Counted from the first letter of the stretch, positions 9,380-20,441 are shown. The stretch is DNA of 64,000 nucleotides from Kineosphaera limosa NBRC 100340 (GCF_000298215.1 NZ_BAHD01000033.1:1-64000), one strand, 5' to 3'. The notes: generated by a model from the sequence alone, not told the origin. A program made the numbers and translations.

Positions 9380-9708
9380 TCCCCGCCATCGGCCTGCTCG
9401 TCGGCCTGGCGATCGGGCTGATCCTGCAGCCGAACGTGCCGCTGTGGCTGCAGCCCTACCTGCCGATCGCCGTGATCGCCGCTCTGGATGCCGTGTTCGG
9501 CGGCATCCGGGCGGTGCTCGACGGGATCTTCGACGACAAGGTCTTCGTCGTCTCGTTCGTCTCGAACACGGTCGTCGCGGCGCTCATCGTGTTCCTCGGT
9601 GACCAACTGGGGGTCGGCGCGCAACTGTCCACCGGGGTCGTCGTGGTCCTTGGCGTGCGGATCTTCTCCAATGTCGCCTCCATCCGCCGGCATCTCTTCA
9701 AGGCGTGA
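9376..9708 (+). CDS. sbp: Small basic family protein (Sbp, DUF1290)
   Basis: A 110-aa integral membrane protein with three helices: MIPAIGLLVGLAIGLIL, YLPIAVIAALDAVFGGIRA and a C-terminal pair ending in RIFSNVASIRRHLFKA. The short length and the central AALDAVFGGIRA segment are typical of the Sbp family, whose role is unknown although it lies in division or cell-wall gene clusters of many Gram-positives. ATG 9376 is preceded by GCAGGAGGCC and overlaps the previous stop; its own stop overlaps the start of the second DUF881 gene. Sandwiching sbp between two DUF881 genes is the conserved actinobacterial arrangement (Rv1823-Rv1825). Confidence 0.9.
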   Translation: MIPAIGLLVGLAIGLILQPNVPLWLQPYLPIAVIAALDAVFGGIRAVLDGIFDDKVFVVSFVSNTVVAALIVFLGDQLGVGAQLSTGVVVVLGVRIFSNVASIRRHLFKA

Positions 9709-10577
9709 TGAGCATGAGCAACGAGCCGACCCAGCAATCAGGGGGCGAGTCGGAGGGTCAGGACGAGAGCCAGGCACGAGGCACGGAGCCGACCACTGAG
9801 CCGACCAGGGCGCCGACCACTGAGCCGACCAGGGCCCGTTCGTGGGGGGACCTGTGGCGCGCGGCCCGCCTCCGTCCCTCCCGCTCGGGCGTGGTCGTCG
9901 GCGTCCTCGCGGTGCTGCTGGGCATCGCGATCTCGGCGCAGGTGGGGCAGACGCGCCAGAGTGGGCTGGAGAGTCTGCGCCAGGGCGAGCTCGTCGCGGT
10001 GTTGGATTCGGTGAACCAACGGTCGGCGCGCCTCGACGAGGAGATCACGCGGCTGACTGCCGAGCGGGACCGGCTGGAGCGAGAGCAGGGGCTGGACCCG
10101 ACGCAGGCCCGCGCGGCCGCCACCGAACGGGCGGATGCACTCGGCATCCTTGCGGGCACGGTGGCTGCCCGCGGTCCTGGCGTTCGCATCACCATCACCG
10201 ACCCGGGGCGCACCGTGGGTTCGGCGACGCTGCTCAACGCCATCCAGGAGCTGCGCGACGCCGGCGCGGAGGCGATTCAGGTCGGCGGGGTGCGGGTCGT
10301 CGCCTCCAGCTACGTCGCGGAGGACCCCAGCGGCGCGGTCCTCGTCGACGGCAAGCCGCTGCCCAATCCGTACGCGATCCTCGCGATCGGCGACGCGCAG
10401 ACGCTGGCCTCGGCGATGAACATTCCTGGTGGAGTCGTCGAGACGGTGCGCGGAGTCGGCGCGACGATCGCCGTCAGCCAGCAGGATGGGGTGCGGATCA
10501 CCGCATTGCACACCCCAGTCGCGCCTCGTTACGCTCGACCCGAAGCGAGCCCAGAGACTGCCTCGCCGGGCTCGTGA
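9708..10577 (+). CDS. DUF881 family membrane-anchored protein (second copy)
   Basis: A 289-aa paralogue of the protein encoded two genes upstream. It has a polar N-terminus with a duplicated Thr/Pro-rich segment (EPTTEPTRAP), one transmembrane helix (GVVVGVLAVLLGIAISAQ), a coiled-coil region (LDSVNQRSARLDEEITRLTA) and the DUF881 domain (LLNAIQELRDAGAEAIQVGG, VVASSYV). Both copies end with YARPEAS plus a tail, showing common ancestry. Start ATG 9708 overlaps the sbp stop; GTG 9705 is an alternative. Likely the end of the VKOR-DUF881-sbp-DUF881 operon. Function unknown. Confidence 0.85.
   Translation: MSMSNEPTQQSGGESEGQDESQARGTEPTTEPTRAPTTEPTRARSWGDLWRAARLRPSRSGVVVGVLAVLLGIAISAQVGQTRQSGLESLRQGELVAVLDSVNQRSARLDEEITRLTAERDRLEREQGLDPTQARAAATERADALGILAGTVAARGPGVRITITDPGRTVGSATLLNAIQELRDAGAEAIQVGGVRVVASSYVAEDPSGAVLVDGKPLPNPYAILAIGDAQTLASAMNIPGGVVETVRGVGATIAVSQQDGVRITALHTPVAPRYARPEASPETASPGS
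9788..9835 (+). repeat. 24-base tandem duplication in the second DUF881 gene
   Basis: Two nearly identical 24-base units (each beginning GCCGACCACTGAGCCGACCA) encode the repeated PTTEPTRA stretch in the cytoplasmic N-terminus. The phase keeps the frame. Copy number could vary between strains by slippage. Confidence 0.8.
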
Positions 10578-10650
10578 CGCGGTAGGTTCGACCTACTGAC
10601 CAGCACCCCGCTCGTGGCCCTCACGAGCACCGCCACTGACAAGGAGCGTC

Positions 10651-11037
10651 ATGCCCGATCTGGAGTTCCCGGAGGACCTGCGTTACACCAGCGAGCACGA
10701 ATGGGTGCGCACCGGGCAGGACGGCGTCGTGCGCGTCGGCATCACCTCCTACGCCCAGGACGCGCTGGGTGACGTCGTCTACGTGAGCCTGCCCCCTGTC
10801 GGTGACACCCTCAGCGCCGGCGACACCTGCGGTGAGATCGAGTCGACCAAGTCGGTCAGCGACCTGTACTGCCCGCTGGACGGCGAGGTGACCGCCGTCA
10901 ACGAGGCACTGGACGCCACCCCCGAGCTGGTCAACTCCGACCCCTACGGCGACGGCTGGATGTTCGAGATCAAGCTCTCCGACACCGGTGCTCTCGAGGA
11001 GCTCATGGACGACAGCGCCTACGAAGAGAGCCTGTAA
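10651..11037 (+). CDS. gcvH: Glycine cleavage system H protein
   Basis: A 128-aa lipoyl carrier that shuttles the aminomethyl group between P, T and L proteins of the glycine cleavage system. The lipoylation motif is GEIESTKSVSDLY with the lysine at ~67. RYTSEHEWVR and GDVVYVSLPPVGDTL are family hallmarks. AAGGAG precedes ATG 10651. The P protein gene lies 3.3 kb downstream behind a glycine riboswitch; no gcvT or L-protein gene is in the window. A 6-bp palindrome (GTAGGT-TCG-ACCTAC, 10582-10596) lies upstream, and a hairpin terminator follows. Confidence 0.96.
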   Translation: MPDLEFPEDLRYTSEHEWVRTGQDGVVRVGITSYAQDALGDVVYVSLPPVGDTLSAGDTCGEIESTKSVSDLYCPLDGEVTAVNEALDATPELVNSDPYGDGWMFEIKLSDTGALEELMDDSAYEESL

Positions 11038-11047
11038 CCAAAGGCCT

Positions 11048-11082
11048 GCCCGGTGCGGCCGGCACGGACTGGCGCACCGGGC
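11048..11082 (+). terminator. Hairpin terminator after gcvH
   Basis: A perfect 10-bp stem (GCCCGGTGCG with CGCACCGGGC) closes a 15-base loop that begins 10 bases after the gcvH stop. No T tract is present. It separates gcvH from the FHA gene. Confidence 0.6.
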
Positions 11083-11215
11083 GGAGCGAGACTGGCGCAC
11101 AACCACACCCGGCCTCGGTCACGCGGCGGGCCGGGCGCTGGTGGGCGTGGTGATGGCCTATCGTGGAGTTTCAGGTTTCACGTCAGGTTGAGACGGCGAG
11201 GAAGCGGGTGACGTA

Positions 11216-11749
11216 GTGGTCGAGGCCTCGGGCAACGACGAGCAGCGGAACGGCGAAGGTCAGGGCCCCGACGAGCGCAACACTGGGCGCCAGCCGGCCA
11301 AGGACGGCCAGGACCCCACGCGCCGCCCGTTCGACCCGGCGACCCAGCACTTCCAAGGCCTCTCCGGTGAGCAGCCCGAGTCGTTCGGCGACGCCGACGC
11401 GGGCCTGTCCACCGACGACCACGCGACGATCGACGCTCTGCGCCCCGGCACGGCGTTGTTGCTCGTGCTGCGGGGCCCGAACACGGGTGCCCGCTTCCTG
11501 CTCGACGCTCCGACGACGACCACGGGTCGGCATCCGGACAGCGACATTTTCCTCGACGATGTGACGGTCTCGCGCAAGCACGCGGTCTTCCAGGTAGAGG
11601 GTGACTCGTTCGTGGTGCGCGATGTGGGCTCCCTCAACGGCACCTACGTCAACCGCGAGCTCGTCGACCAGGCCGTGCTGCGACCCGGCGACGAGGTGCA
11701 GATCGGCAAGTACCGGCTGGTCTTCTACACCGCGCGCCGCGCGAACTGA
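11216..11749 (+). CDS. garA: FHA domain protein, GarA/OdhI-like
   Basis: A 177-aa protein with a long polar N-terminus and one forkhead-associated domain (residues ~80-170). TGRHPDSDIFLDDVTVSRKH and VGSLNGTYVNRE are the phosphothreonine-binding FHA core and are nearly identical to M. tuberculosis GarA. GarA and OdhI inhibit 2-oxoglutarate dehydrogenase and act on glutamate metabolism; a kinase-phosphorylated threonine in an N-terminal ETT motif switches them off. That ETT motif is not found here; the nearest match is DPATQHF. Start GTG 11216 follows GAGGAAG at a slightly long distance. The position right after gcvH and before ftsR matches Rv1827. Confidence 0.88.
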   Translation: MVEASGNDEQRNGEGQGPDERNTGRQPAKDGQDPTRRPFDPATQHFQGLSGEQPESFGDADAGLSTDDHATIDALRPGTALLLVLRGPNTGARFLLDAPTTTTGRHPDSDIFLDDVTVSRKHAVFQVEGDSFVVRDVGSLNGTYVNRELVDQAVLRPGDEVQIGKYRLVFYTARRAN

Positions 11750-11753
11750 CGCC

Positions 11754-12461
11754 GTGGCGCAGAGCCACCACGCCGGCCGTCGCTCCATCGGTGCAGTGCT
11801 GGACGAGTTGCGCGCCGACTTCCCCGACGTCACGGTCAGCAAGATCCGCTTTCTGGAGTCGCGGGGCCTCATCAATCCCCAACGCACCCCGGCTGGCTAC
11901 CGCAGCTTCGACGAAGAGGATGTGCAGCGGCTGCGCTACATCCTGACCGCCCAACGCGACCGCTTCTGGCCGCTGAAGGTCATCCGCGAAGCTCTCGATG
12001 CGTTGGATCGCGGACTCGATCCGGCGGGGGACAGCGACCAGCGGCCGCAGGTCCCGAAGCCGGAGCACGACCCTGCCGTTCCGTCGGCGCGGCGGTTGGC
12101 CGAGCCCGCCAAGCCCCTGCGACTGACCCGGGCCGAGGTGCTCAAGGCCAGCGGTCTGAGCCCCGCGATGCTGGATGCGCTCGTGGGTTACGGGCTGTTG
12201 CAGCCCGACAGCGGCGGCCACTTCGACGCCTACGCGCTGCCGATCGCCGCAGCCGCCGCCGCGTTGGGTTCCTACGGCATCGAGGCTCGCCACCTGCGGC
12301 CGTTCCGCACGGCCGCCGACCGCGAGATCGGGTTGGCCCAGCAGGTCGTGGCCCCGGTGCGCGGGCGCGACCCCGAACGGGGTGAACTGCTCACGGCCGA
12401 GATCCTCGCCCACGGGATCGCCTTGCACACCGCGCTCGTTCGGGCCGCCCTGCGCGCCTGA
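11754..12461 (+). CDS. ftsR: MerR family regulator, FtsR/Rv1828 type
   Basis: A 235-aa regulator. The N-terminus (RRSIGAVLDELRADFPDVTV, SKIRFLESRGLINPQRTPAG) is a MerR winged helix in which the usual first Tyr is replaced by the Phe-Pro-Asp loop typical of this subfamily. DEEDVQRLRYILTAQRDRF completes the DNA-binding part. A second winged-helix-like domain (LTRAEVLKASGLSPAMLDAL) follows. The Corynebacterium glutamicum member FtsR activates ftsZ; orthology here is inferred from order (Rv1827-Rv1828) and domain layout. Start GTG 11754 lies four bases after the FHA stop, so the two genes are probably cotranscribed. Confidence 0.85.
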   Translation: MAQSHHAGRRSIGAVLDELRADFPDVTVSKIRFLESRGLINPQRTPAGYRSFDEEDVQRLRYILTAQRDRFWPLKVIREALDALDRGLDPAGDSDQRPQVPKPEHDPAVPSARRLAEPAKPLRLTRAEVLKASGLSPAMLDALVGYGLLQPDSGGHFDAYALPIAAAAAALGSYGIEARHLRPFRTAADREIGLAQQVVAPVRGRDPERGELLTAEILAHGIALHTALVRAALRA

Positions 12462-12617
12462 TCCGAGCGCCGAGTGGCGGTGCCGGTCTCCCGAGGGTTC
12501 GACGGGGGTTTCGACAGACGTTTCGACGGGGTGTTCTCGACCCCGCGGCTGTCGGCGGCGTTCAAGGGCGATGGTCGTCATCCGACACCGGCCGGTCTCG
12601 CGGGGTAGCGTGGAGTA

Positions 12618-13118
12618 GTGCGCGATCTCGACGTTCTCGGCGTCCGCGTGGAGATGCCGACCAACCAGCCCATCGTCCTGCTGCGCGAGCGTGACGGAGA
12701 CCGATACCTGCCGGTGTGGATCGGTGCCGCGGAGGCGGCGGCGATCGCCTTCGCCCAGCAGGGGGTCACCCCACCGCGCCCGCTGACCCACGATCTGCTC
12801 CGGGATGTCATCGCCGGGCTAGGGCACCAGCTCGCCGAGGTGCGCATCGTCGAACTGCGCGACAACGTGTTCTACGCCAGCCTCGTCTTCGCCGAAGGCG
12901 TGCAGGTCAGCTCCCGCACCTCCGACGCCATCGCGTTGGCGCTGCGCACGGACGTGCCGATCCGGTGCGAGGACGCTGTCATCGACGAGGCTGGTGTCGT
13001 CGTCACCGAAGACCAGGACGACGAGGTCGAACGGTTCCGTGAGTTCCTCGACCAGGTCTCGGCCGAGGACTTCGACACGCCGGGCGGTCCGAGCGAACCG
13101 GAACGACGCGAGAGCTGA
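12618..13118 (+). CDS. Bifunctional nuclease family protein (DUF151)
   Basis: A 166-aa protein of the BFN/DUF151 family. It begins RDLDVLGVRVEMPTNQPIVL, continues with RYLPVWIGAAEAAAIAF and closes with SSRTSDAIALALRTDVPI, the three conserved blocks of the family. Plant and archaeal members have been reported to have RNase and DNase activity; the bacterial role is not established. An acidic tail (EDQDDEVERFREFLDQ) follows. Start GTG 12618. It matches Rv1829 in position between two merR genes. The 156 bases upstream hold four degenerate copies of TTTCGACGG (12496-12542) but no gene. Confidence 0.87.
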   Translation: MRDLDVLGVRVEMPTNQPIVLLRERDGDRYLPVWIGAAEAAAIAFAQQGVTPPRPLTHDLLRDVIAGLGHQLAEVRIVELRDNVFYASLVFAEGVQVSSRTSDAIALALRTDVPIRCEDAVIDEAGVVVTEDQDDEVERFREFLDQVSAEDFDTPGGPSEPERRES

Positions 13119-13338
13119 CGGCGCGCGCCCGCGCACTTCTTCATGCATGGGCTCGGCCCAACTGCAGCCAGACAGCGCTGAACAGGCGCTTTTCATCTAA
13201 CTGTCGAGTTGAGAGTAAGGGATTTGGGGGATGCTCCTGCAGCCCTCAACCCTCGATCGAAAGCTCAGCGCGACACGCCGAAACGCGACGATGCGTCGGT
13301 GATTGACGCCCCTGGACAGGGCCCGTAGCGTCGTATAT

Positions 13339-13359
13339 GTCACCGCAAGACTCGGTGAC
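13339..13359. promoter_or_regulatory. Perfect inverted repeat upstream of the second merR gene
   Basis: GTCACCG and CGGTGAC are separated by CAAGACT. The 311-base gap between the nuclease gene and merR holds no gene; this is its clearest element, 71 bases before the merR start. TGGACA (13313) and TATATG (13334) could be a weak promoter with a short 15-base spacer just upstream. An operator for MerR autocontrol is possible but unproven. Confidence 0.4.
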
Positions 13360-13429
13360 GATCACACCCTGTGCCACGCACCCGCCCGGAGCGACCGCCC
13401 CGGCCCAGGTCGCACCCGAGGAGGCTGAC

Positions 13430-14023
13430 GTGAACTCCAGCGAGACCCCTACTGGGCGTCGGATCACCGGCGACCAGGGTGTGCTGTTCACCGATGACCT
13501 GCCCGACCTTGCCGACGACGAGGGCTACCGCGGCCCCATCGCCTGCCGTGCGGCCGGCATCACCTACCGCCAGCTCGACTACTGGGCGCGCACCGGCCTC
13601 GTCGAGCCGTCGATCCGCACGGCCACCGGCTCGGGCACCGCGCGGCTCTACGGTTTTCGCGACGTGCTCGTGCTCAAGGTCGTCAAGCGGCTGCTCGACA
13701 CCGGGGTGTCGCTGCAGCAGATCCGCATCGCCGTCGGCCACCTGCGGGAGCGCGGGGTCGACGACCTGGCCCAGCTGACCCTCATGAGCGATGGCGCCAG
13801 CGTCTACGAGTGCACGAGCAGCGACGAGGTCATCGACCTGCTGCAGGGCGGCCAGGGCGTCTTCGGCATCGCGGTCGGTCGGGTCTGGCGCGAGGTCGAG
13901 GGCGAGCTGGCCACGCTGCCCACCGAGCGACTCGAAGCAGAGGGTGCCGCCGAGGGCACCGCCCCCGCCGGCGACTCGATGGACGAGTTGAGCGTGCGGC
14001 GTCGCAATCGCCGCATCAGCTGA
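13430..14023 (+). CDS. MerR family regulator, Rv1830 type
   Basis: A 197-aa regulator with an N-terminal MerR winged helix shifted inward by ~45 residues: RAAGITYRQLDYWARTGLVE, PSIRTATGSG, then LKVVKRLLDTGVSLQQIRIA. The C-terminal half (YECTSSDEVIDLLQGGQGVF, GIAVGRVWREVEGEL) is the conserved block of the Rv1830 group. GTG 13430 is chosen because GAGGAGG lies eight bases before it; an upstream ATG at 13337 would overlap the palindrome and lacks such a site. It sits between the bifunctional nuclease and the riboswitch-controlled gcvP, as in mycobacteria. In mycobacteria this regulator affects the cell cycle or growth; the target here is unknown. Confidence 0.85.
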   Translation: MNSSETPTGRRITGDQGVLFTDDLPDLADDEGYRGPIACRAAGITYRQLDYWARTGLVEPSIRTATGSGTARLYGFRDVLVLKVVKRLLDTGVSLQQIRIAVGHLRERGVDDLAQLTLMSDGASVYECTSSDEVIDLLQGGQGVFGIAVGRVWREVEGELATLPTERLEAEGAAEGTAPAGDSMDELSVRRRNRRIS

Positions 14024-14061
14024 GGCACCCGCCGCCAGTGATAACCTCTACCCGCTGATCA

Positions 14062-14201
14062 CCTCGCGCGGGAGAGCCGTGCGTCGACGCGTTCCGATCC
14101 CGCTGGCCGGTCACGGTCACCCGGGGTCGGTTGCGTGGTGACGTGCGGCGCCGAAGGAGCAAACCTCCCCGGAAACTCTCAGGCACCAGGACCGCGCGAG
14201 G
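14062..14201 (+). ncRNA. Glycine riboswitch (single aptamer) upstream of gcvP
   Basis: The P1 stem pairs CCTCGCGCGG (14062-14071) perfectly with CCGCGCGAGG (14192-14201). Inside are GGAGAG (14071-14076), GCCGAAGGAGCAAACCTCCC and GGAAACTCTCAGGCACCAGG, all conserved in glycine aptamers. The element lies 150 bases upstream of gcvP, so glycine should switch on the cleavage system. Only one aptamer is visible; the downstream 150 bases lack a second ACTCTCAGG-like end. Confidence 0.93.
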
Positions 14202-14280
14202 CAGGCACCCTTGGAGTCACACCGGCGTGGCGACAGGTGGGGAGGGCACATCGACTCGCAGACCCGGCCGTGCTGGCGTA

Positions 14281-14306
14281 GCGCCGATCGACACCCCGAT
14301 CAGCGC
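14281..14306 (+). promoter_or_regulatory. Hairpin between the glycine aptamer and gcvP
   Basis: GCGCCGATCG and CGATCAGCGC form a 10-bp stem with one mismatch and a 6-base loop. It lies between the aptamer and the gcvP ribosome site (GGGAGC before GTG 14351) and could be part of the expression platform. Its link to ligand binding is inferred from position only. Confidence 0.4.
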
Positions 14307-14350
14307 GGGAGCCGCACGGGCCCGGGCCGCCCGGAGCAGGGAGCTAGCCC

Positions 14351-17332
<2,982 letters not shown>

Positions 17333-17335
17333 TCT

Positions 17336-17413
17336 ACCGCCGAAAGTCCCACGCTCGGGCGAGATCCATAGTTCTTTCTGGGAATCTCGACCGAAAGTGG
17401 GACTTTCGGCGGT
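17336..17413. repeat. Long inverted repeat (17-bp arms) after gcvP
   Basis: ACCGCCGAAAGTCCCAC (17336-17352) is perfectly complementary to GTGGGACTTTCGGCGGT (17397-17413). An inner pair CGAGAT/ATCTCG extends the hairpin. The right arm is itself a palindrome (CCGAAAGT-GGG-ACTTTCGG, 17391-17409), so two exclusive structures are possible. The AT-richer interior differs from the surroundings. It could be the gcvP terminator or a copy of a dispersed palindromic repeat. Confidence 0.8.
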
Positions 17414-17521
17414 TTGGGGTGGGTGTGTGGCGCGCCCTTACGGCCCCGGCCCGACAGAATGGCCCCACGAATCGCGGGGCGGCGACCTCGCGAGCTCACG
17501 ACGCGAGAACGAGGTACAGCC

Positions 17522-19027
17522 ATGGGCCAAGAAGTCGCCGGCAACGAGTGGTCGAACGAGCAGCGCCGCCGGTACCGCGAAAAGGTGCTGCAAAACCTCG
17601 ACGTCTTCGAACGGATGCTCGTAACGAGCAGCTTCGACTCCGACGTGCCGATGACCGGCATGGAGATCGAGTTGTACCTCGTCGACGAATCACTGCAACC
17701 CAGCTACAACAACACGGCGGTGCTCGAGGCGATCGACGACTCGGCGTTCCAGACCGAGCTGGCCCAGTTCAACATCGAGTGCAATGTCGACCCCCGGGTG
17801 CTCAACGACGACGCGATGCAGGTGTTGGAGGAGGACGTGCGCTCGGCGATGAACCGGGCCCGCGAGCGCTCCCGCTCCGCCGGGTCCGACATCGTCTCGG
17901 TCGGGATCCTGCCGACGGTCACGACCGACCACTTCGAATCATCGGAGTGGATGAGCGCGAACCGCCGCTACCTGGCCCTCAACGACGCGATGATGCGGGC
18001 TCGCGGCGAAGACATGCTCATCGACATCCAGGGGCCGACGGGGGAGCGGCTGGCCCTCTACTCCGGCTCGATCGCGCCCGAATCGGCCTGCACCTCTGTG
18101 CAATTGCACCTGCAAGTCGCGCCGGGCGACTTCGCCGCCTACTGGAACGCCGCGCAGGCCCTCGTGGGGCCGCAGGTGGCGATCGCGGCCAACTCGCCGT
18201 TCTTCTGCGGTAAGGCGCTGTGGCACGAGACCCGCATCCCGCTGTTCACCCAGGCCGCCGACACTCGCCCGATCGAGCTGGCCAATCAGGGGGTACGCCC
18301 CCGCGTGACCTTCGGAGACCGCTGGATCACCTCGATCTTCGACCTCTTCGAGGACAACGTGCGCTACTACCCGTCGCTGCTGCCGGAGGTCAGCGACGAG
18401 GATCCGGTCGCCGTGCTCGAGGGCGGGCAACCGCCGGAGCTGAAGGAACTCAAGCTGCACAACGGCACGATCTACCGTTGGAACCGGCCGATCTACGACA
18501 CCCACGGCGGCCGCCCCCATCTGCGGGTGGAGAACCGGGTGTTGCCGGCCGGTCCCACGGTCGCCGACACGATGGCGAACAGCGCGTTCTACTACGGCGC
18601 ACTGCACACCTTTGCCACCGAGGACCGCCCGGTGTGGACGCAGATGAGCTTCTCGGCCGCGGAGACCAACTTCCGGCACGGGGCCCGCGACGGCATGTTC
18701 GGGCGCATGTACTGGCCGGGCTTCAACGCGATCAGCCCCGACGAGCTCATGCTGCGGCACCTGCTGCCGGCGGCCGCCGACGGTCTGGCGGCCCTGGGCG
18801 TCGGCGGGCAGGTCGTCGACCACTACCTCGGCATCATCGAGGGCCGCTGCCTGACCCGGCAGAACGGGGCCACCTGGCAGCTCGACGCGGTCCGCCGTTT
18901 CGAGGACGCCGGCGACGACCGCTACACAGCCTTGACCAGGATGCTCGCCGCCTACATCGAGCGCATGCACGCCAACGAGCCGGTCCACACCTGGACCTTC
19001 CCCGACGCGGGGGAGTCAGACCGATGA
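17522..19027 (+). CDS. Glutamate-cysteine ligase family (GCS2) protein
   Basis: A 501-aa member of the carboxylate-amine ligase superfamily. MTGMEIELYLVDESLQPSYN holds the conserved Glu pair of the ATP/Mg site. GSIAPESACTSVQLHLQVAP (Gln and His for substrate) and the long C-terminal HLRVENRVLPAGPTVADTMA motif follow. Such enzymes join glutamate to cysteine or another amine. Actinobacteria usually make mycothiol rather than glutathione, so the true substrate may differ (ergothioneine-type EgtA or an uncharacterised ligase). ATG 17522 is preceded by a weak GAGG; the longer frame reaches into the upstream repeat. It stands alone between gcvP and pfp. Confidence 0.82.
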   Translation: MGQEVAGNEWSNEQRRRYREKVLQNLDVFERMLVTSSFDSDVPMTGMEIELYLVDESLQPSYNNTAVLEAIDDSAFQTELAQFNIECNVDPRVLNDDAMQVLEEDVRSAMNRARERSRSAGSDIVSVGILPTVTTDHFESSEWMSANRRYLALNDAMMRARGEDMLIDIQGPTGERLALYSGSIAPESACTSVQLHLQVAPGDFAAYWNAAQALVGPQVAIAANSPFFCGKALWHETRIPLFTQAADTRPIELANQGVRPRVTFGDRWITSIFDLFEDNVRYYPSLLPEVSDEDPVAVLEGGQPPELKELKLHNGTIYRWNRPIYDTHGGRPHLRVENRVLPAGPTVADTMANSAFYYGALHTFATEDRPVWTQMSFSAAETNFRHGARDGMFGRMYWPGFNAISPDELMLRHLLPAAADGLAALGVGGQVVDHYLGIIEGRCLTRQNGATWQLDAVRRFEDAGDDRYTALTRMLAAYIERMHANEPVHTWTFPDAGESDR

Positions 19028-19129
19028 TCGGTCAGCTCAGCCGGGACTGATCACCTCGCCGCCAGCCGACCGGCCCGCTCGCTAGGCTGGCGGCGACCCA
19101 TGCTGTCCTCAAGTTTCGGAGCTGATGTC

Positions 19130-20359
19130 ATGTCTGTTCGTCGTGTGGCCCTGCTCACCGCCGGTGGTTACGCCCCCTGCCTGTCCTCCGCCATCGGTGG
19201 ACTCATCGAGCGCTACACCGAGCTCGCCCCGCAGGTCGAGATCATCGCCTACAAGCACGGCTACCAGGGCCTGCTGACCGGCGATTACCTGACCGTCACC
19301 GACACCGTGCGCCAGAACGCGGCGTTGCTGCACGAGTACGGCGGCTCGCCGGTCGGCAACTCGCGGGTCAAGCTGACGAACACCAAGGACCTCGTCAAGC
19401 GCGGCCTGGTGCCCGAGGGTGTCGACCCGCTGGAGTTCGCCGCCAAGCGCCTCACCGACGACGACGTCGACGTGCTGCACACGATCGGCGGCGACGACAC
19501 CAACACGACCGCGGCCGACCTGGCCAAGCACGTCGAGGACGCCGGCCACCCGCTCGTCGTCGTCGGCCTGCCGAAGACGATCGACAACGACATCGTGCCG
19601 ATCCGCCAGTCCCTGGGCGCCGACACCGCCGCCGAGCAGGGCTCGGTCTTCGCGCAGAACATCTTGGCCGAGCACAATTCCGGCTCCCGGATGCTCATCG
19701 TGCACGAGGTCATGGGCCGCGCCTGCGGCTGGCTGACCGCCGCTACCGCTCGCAAGTATCGCGAGTGGCTCGACGGCCGTCAGTGGCTGCCGGAGATCGG
19801 GCTGTCCAAGGAGGCCTGGGACGTGCACGGCGTCTACGTGCCGGAGGCCGAGCTGGATGTCGAGGCGGAGGCGCAGCGCCTGCGCAAGGTCATGGACGAG
19901 ATCGGGTGCGTGTCGCTGTTCGTCTCCGAGGGCGCCGGGGTGCCCGAGATCGTCGCGGCGATGGAGGCTGCCGGCGAGGAGGTGCCGCGGGACGCGTTCG
20001 GGCACGTGCGCCTCAACGAGATCAACCCGGGTCAGTGGTTCGCCAAGCAGTTCGCCGACAAGATCGGCGCCGAGAAGGTCAACGTGCAGAAGTCGGGCTA
20101 CTTCGCCCGCTCCGCCGCGGCGAACGAGTACGACCTGGGCCTCATCAAGGCGATGACCGACCTGGCCGTCGACAAGGCGTTGGCCGGCGAGCCGGGGGTC
20201 ATCGGCAACGACGAGGAGCGCGACGACGAACTGCGCGCCATCGAGTTCGAGCGGATCGCCGGGCACAAGGCGTTCGACATCACCCAGGACTGGTTCACGC
20301 AGCTGCTCGCGGACATCGGCCAGCCGGCCCCCAAGCCCGCCAAGGGCGAGGACCACTGA
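19130..20359 (+). CDS. pfp: Pyrophosphate-dependent 6-phosphofructokinase
   Basis: A 409-aa phosphofructokinase using PPi and working reversibly in glycolysis and gluconeogenesis. GGDDTNTTA (~120) has the second Asp that marks PPi-users in place of the Gly of ATP enzymes. PKTIDNDIVPIRQSLGADTA (~147) carries the catalytic TIDND with the preceding Lys, also typical of PPi enzymes. NSGSRMLIVHEVMGRACGWL and IGCVSLFVSEGAG complete the family blocks. ATG 19130 follows CGGAGC. A strong terminator lies just after it, so it is probably transcribed alone. Confidence 0.93.
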   Translation: MSVRRVALLTAGGYAPCLSSAIGGLIERYTELAPQVEIIAYKHGYQGLLTGDYLTVTDTVRQNAALLHEYGGSPVGNSRVKLTNTKDLVKRGLVPEGVDPLEFAAKRLTDDDVDVLHTIGGDDTNTTAADLAKHVEDAGHPLVVVGLPKTIDNDIVPIRQSLGADTAAEQGSVFAQNILAEHNSGSRMLIVHEVMGRACGWLTAATARKYREWLDGRQWLPEIGLSKEAWDVHGVYVPEAELDVEAEAQRLRKVMDEIGCVSLFVSEGAGVPEIVAAMEAAGEEVPRDAFGHVRLNEINPGQWFAKQFADKIGAEKVNVQKSGYFARSAAANEYDLGLIKAMTDLAVDKALAGEPGVIGNDEERDDELRAIEFERIAGHKAFDITQDWFTQLLADIGQPAPKPAKGEDH

Positions 20360-20399
20360 ATCCAGGTTTACGAGTACCGCTGAACCACGCTCGAATCAA

Positions 20400-20441
20400 A
20401 CCCGCGTAGGGGCCCGCTGTTCGGCGGGCCCCTACGCGGGT
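20400..20441. terminator. Strong hairpin terminator between pfp and the serine hydrolase
   Basis: Eighteen perfectly paired bases on each side (left 20400-20417, starting ACCCGCGTAG; right 20424-20441, ending CTACGCGGGT) with loop TGTTCG. The two flanking genes converge here, so it should terminate both. Confidence 0.9.

Noticed and set aside
12496-12542. Four copies of TTTCGACGG-like units
   Set aside because: Short, degenerate and partly low-complexity; no clear function and no CRISPR-like spacing.
13303-13340. TTGACG with TATATG as a promoter before the second merR
   Set aside because: The spacer would be 25 bases, too long; TGGACA with TATATG gives only 15. Kept as a weak possibility only.
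14202-14340. Possible second glycine aptamer
   Set aside because: No GGAGAG or ACTCTCAGG pattern and no matching P1 stem could be found.
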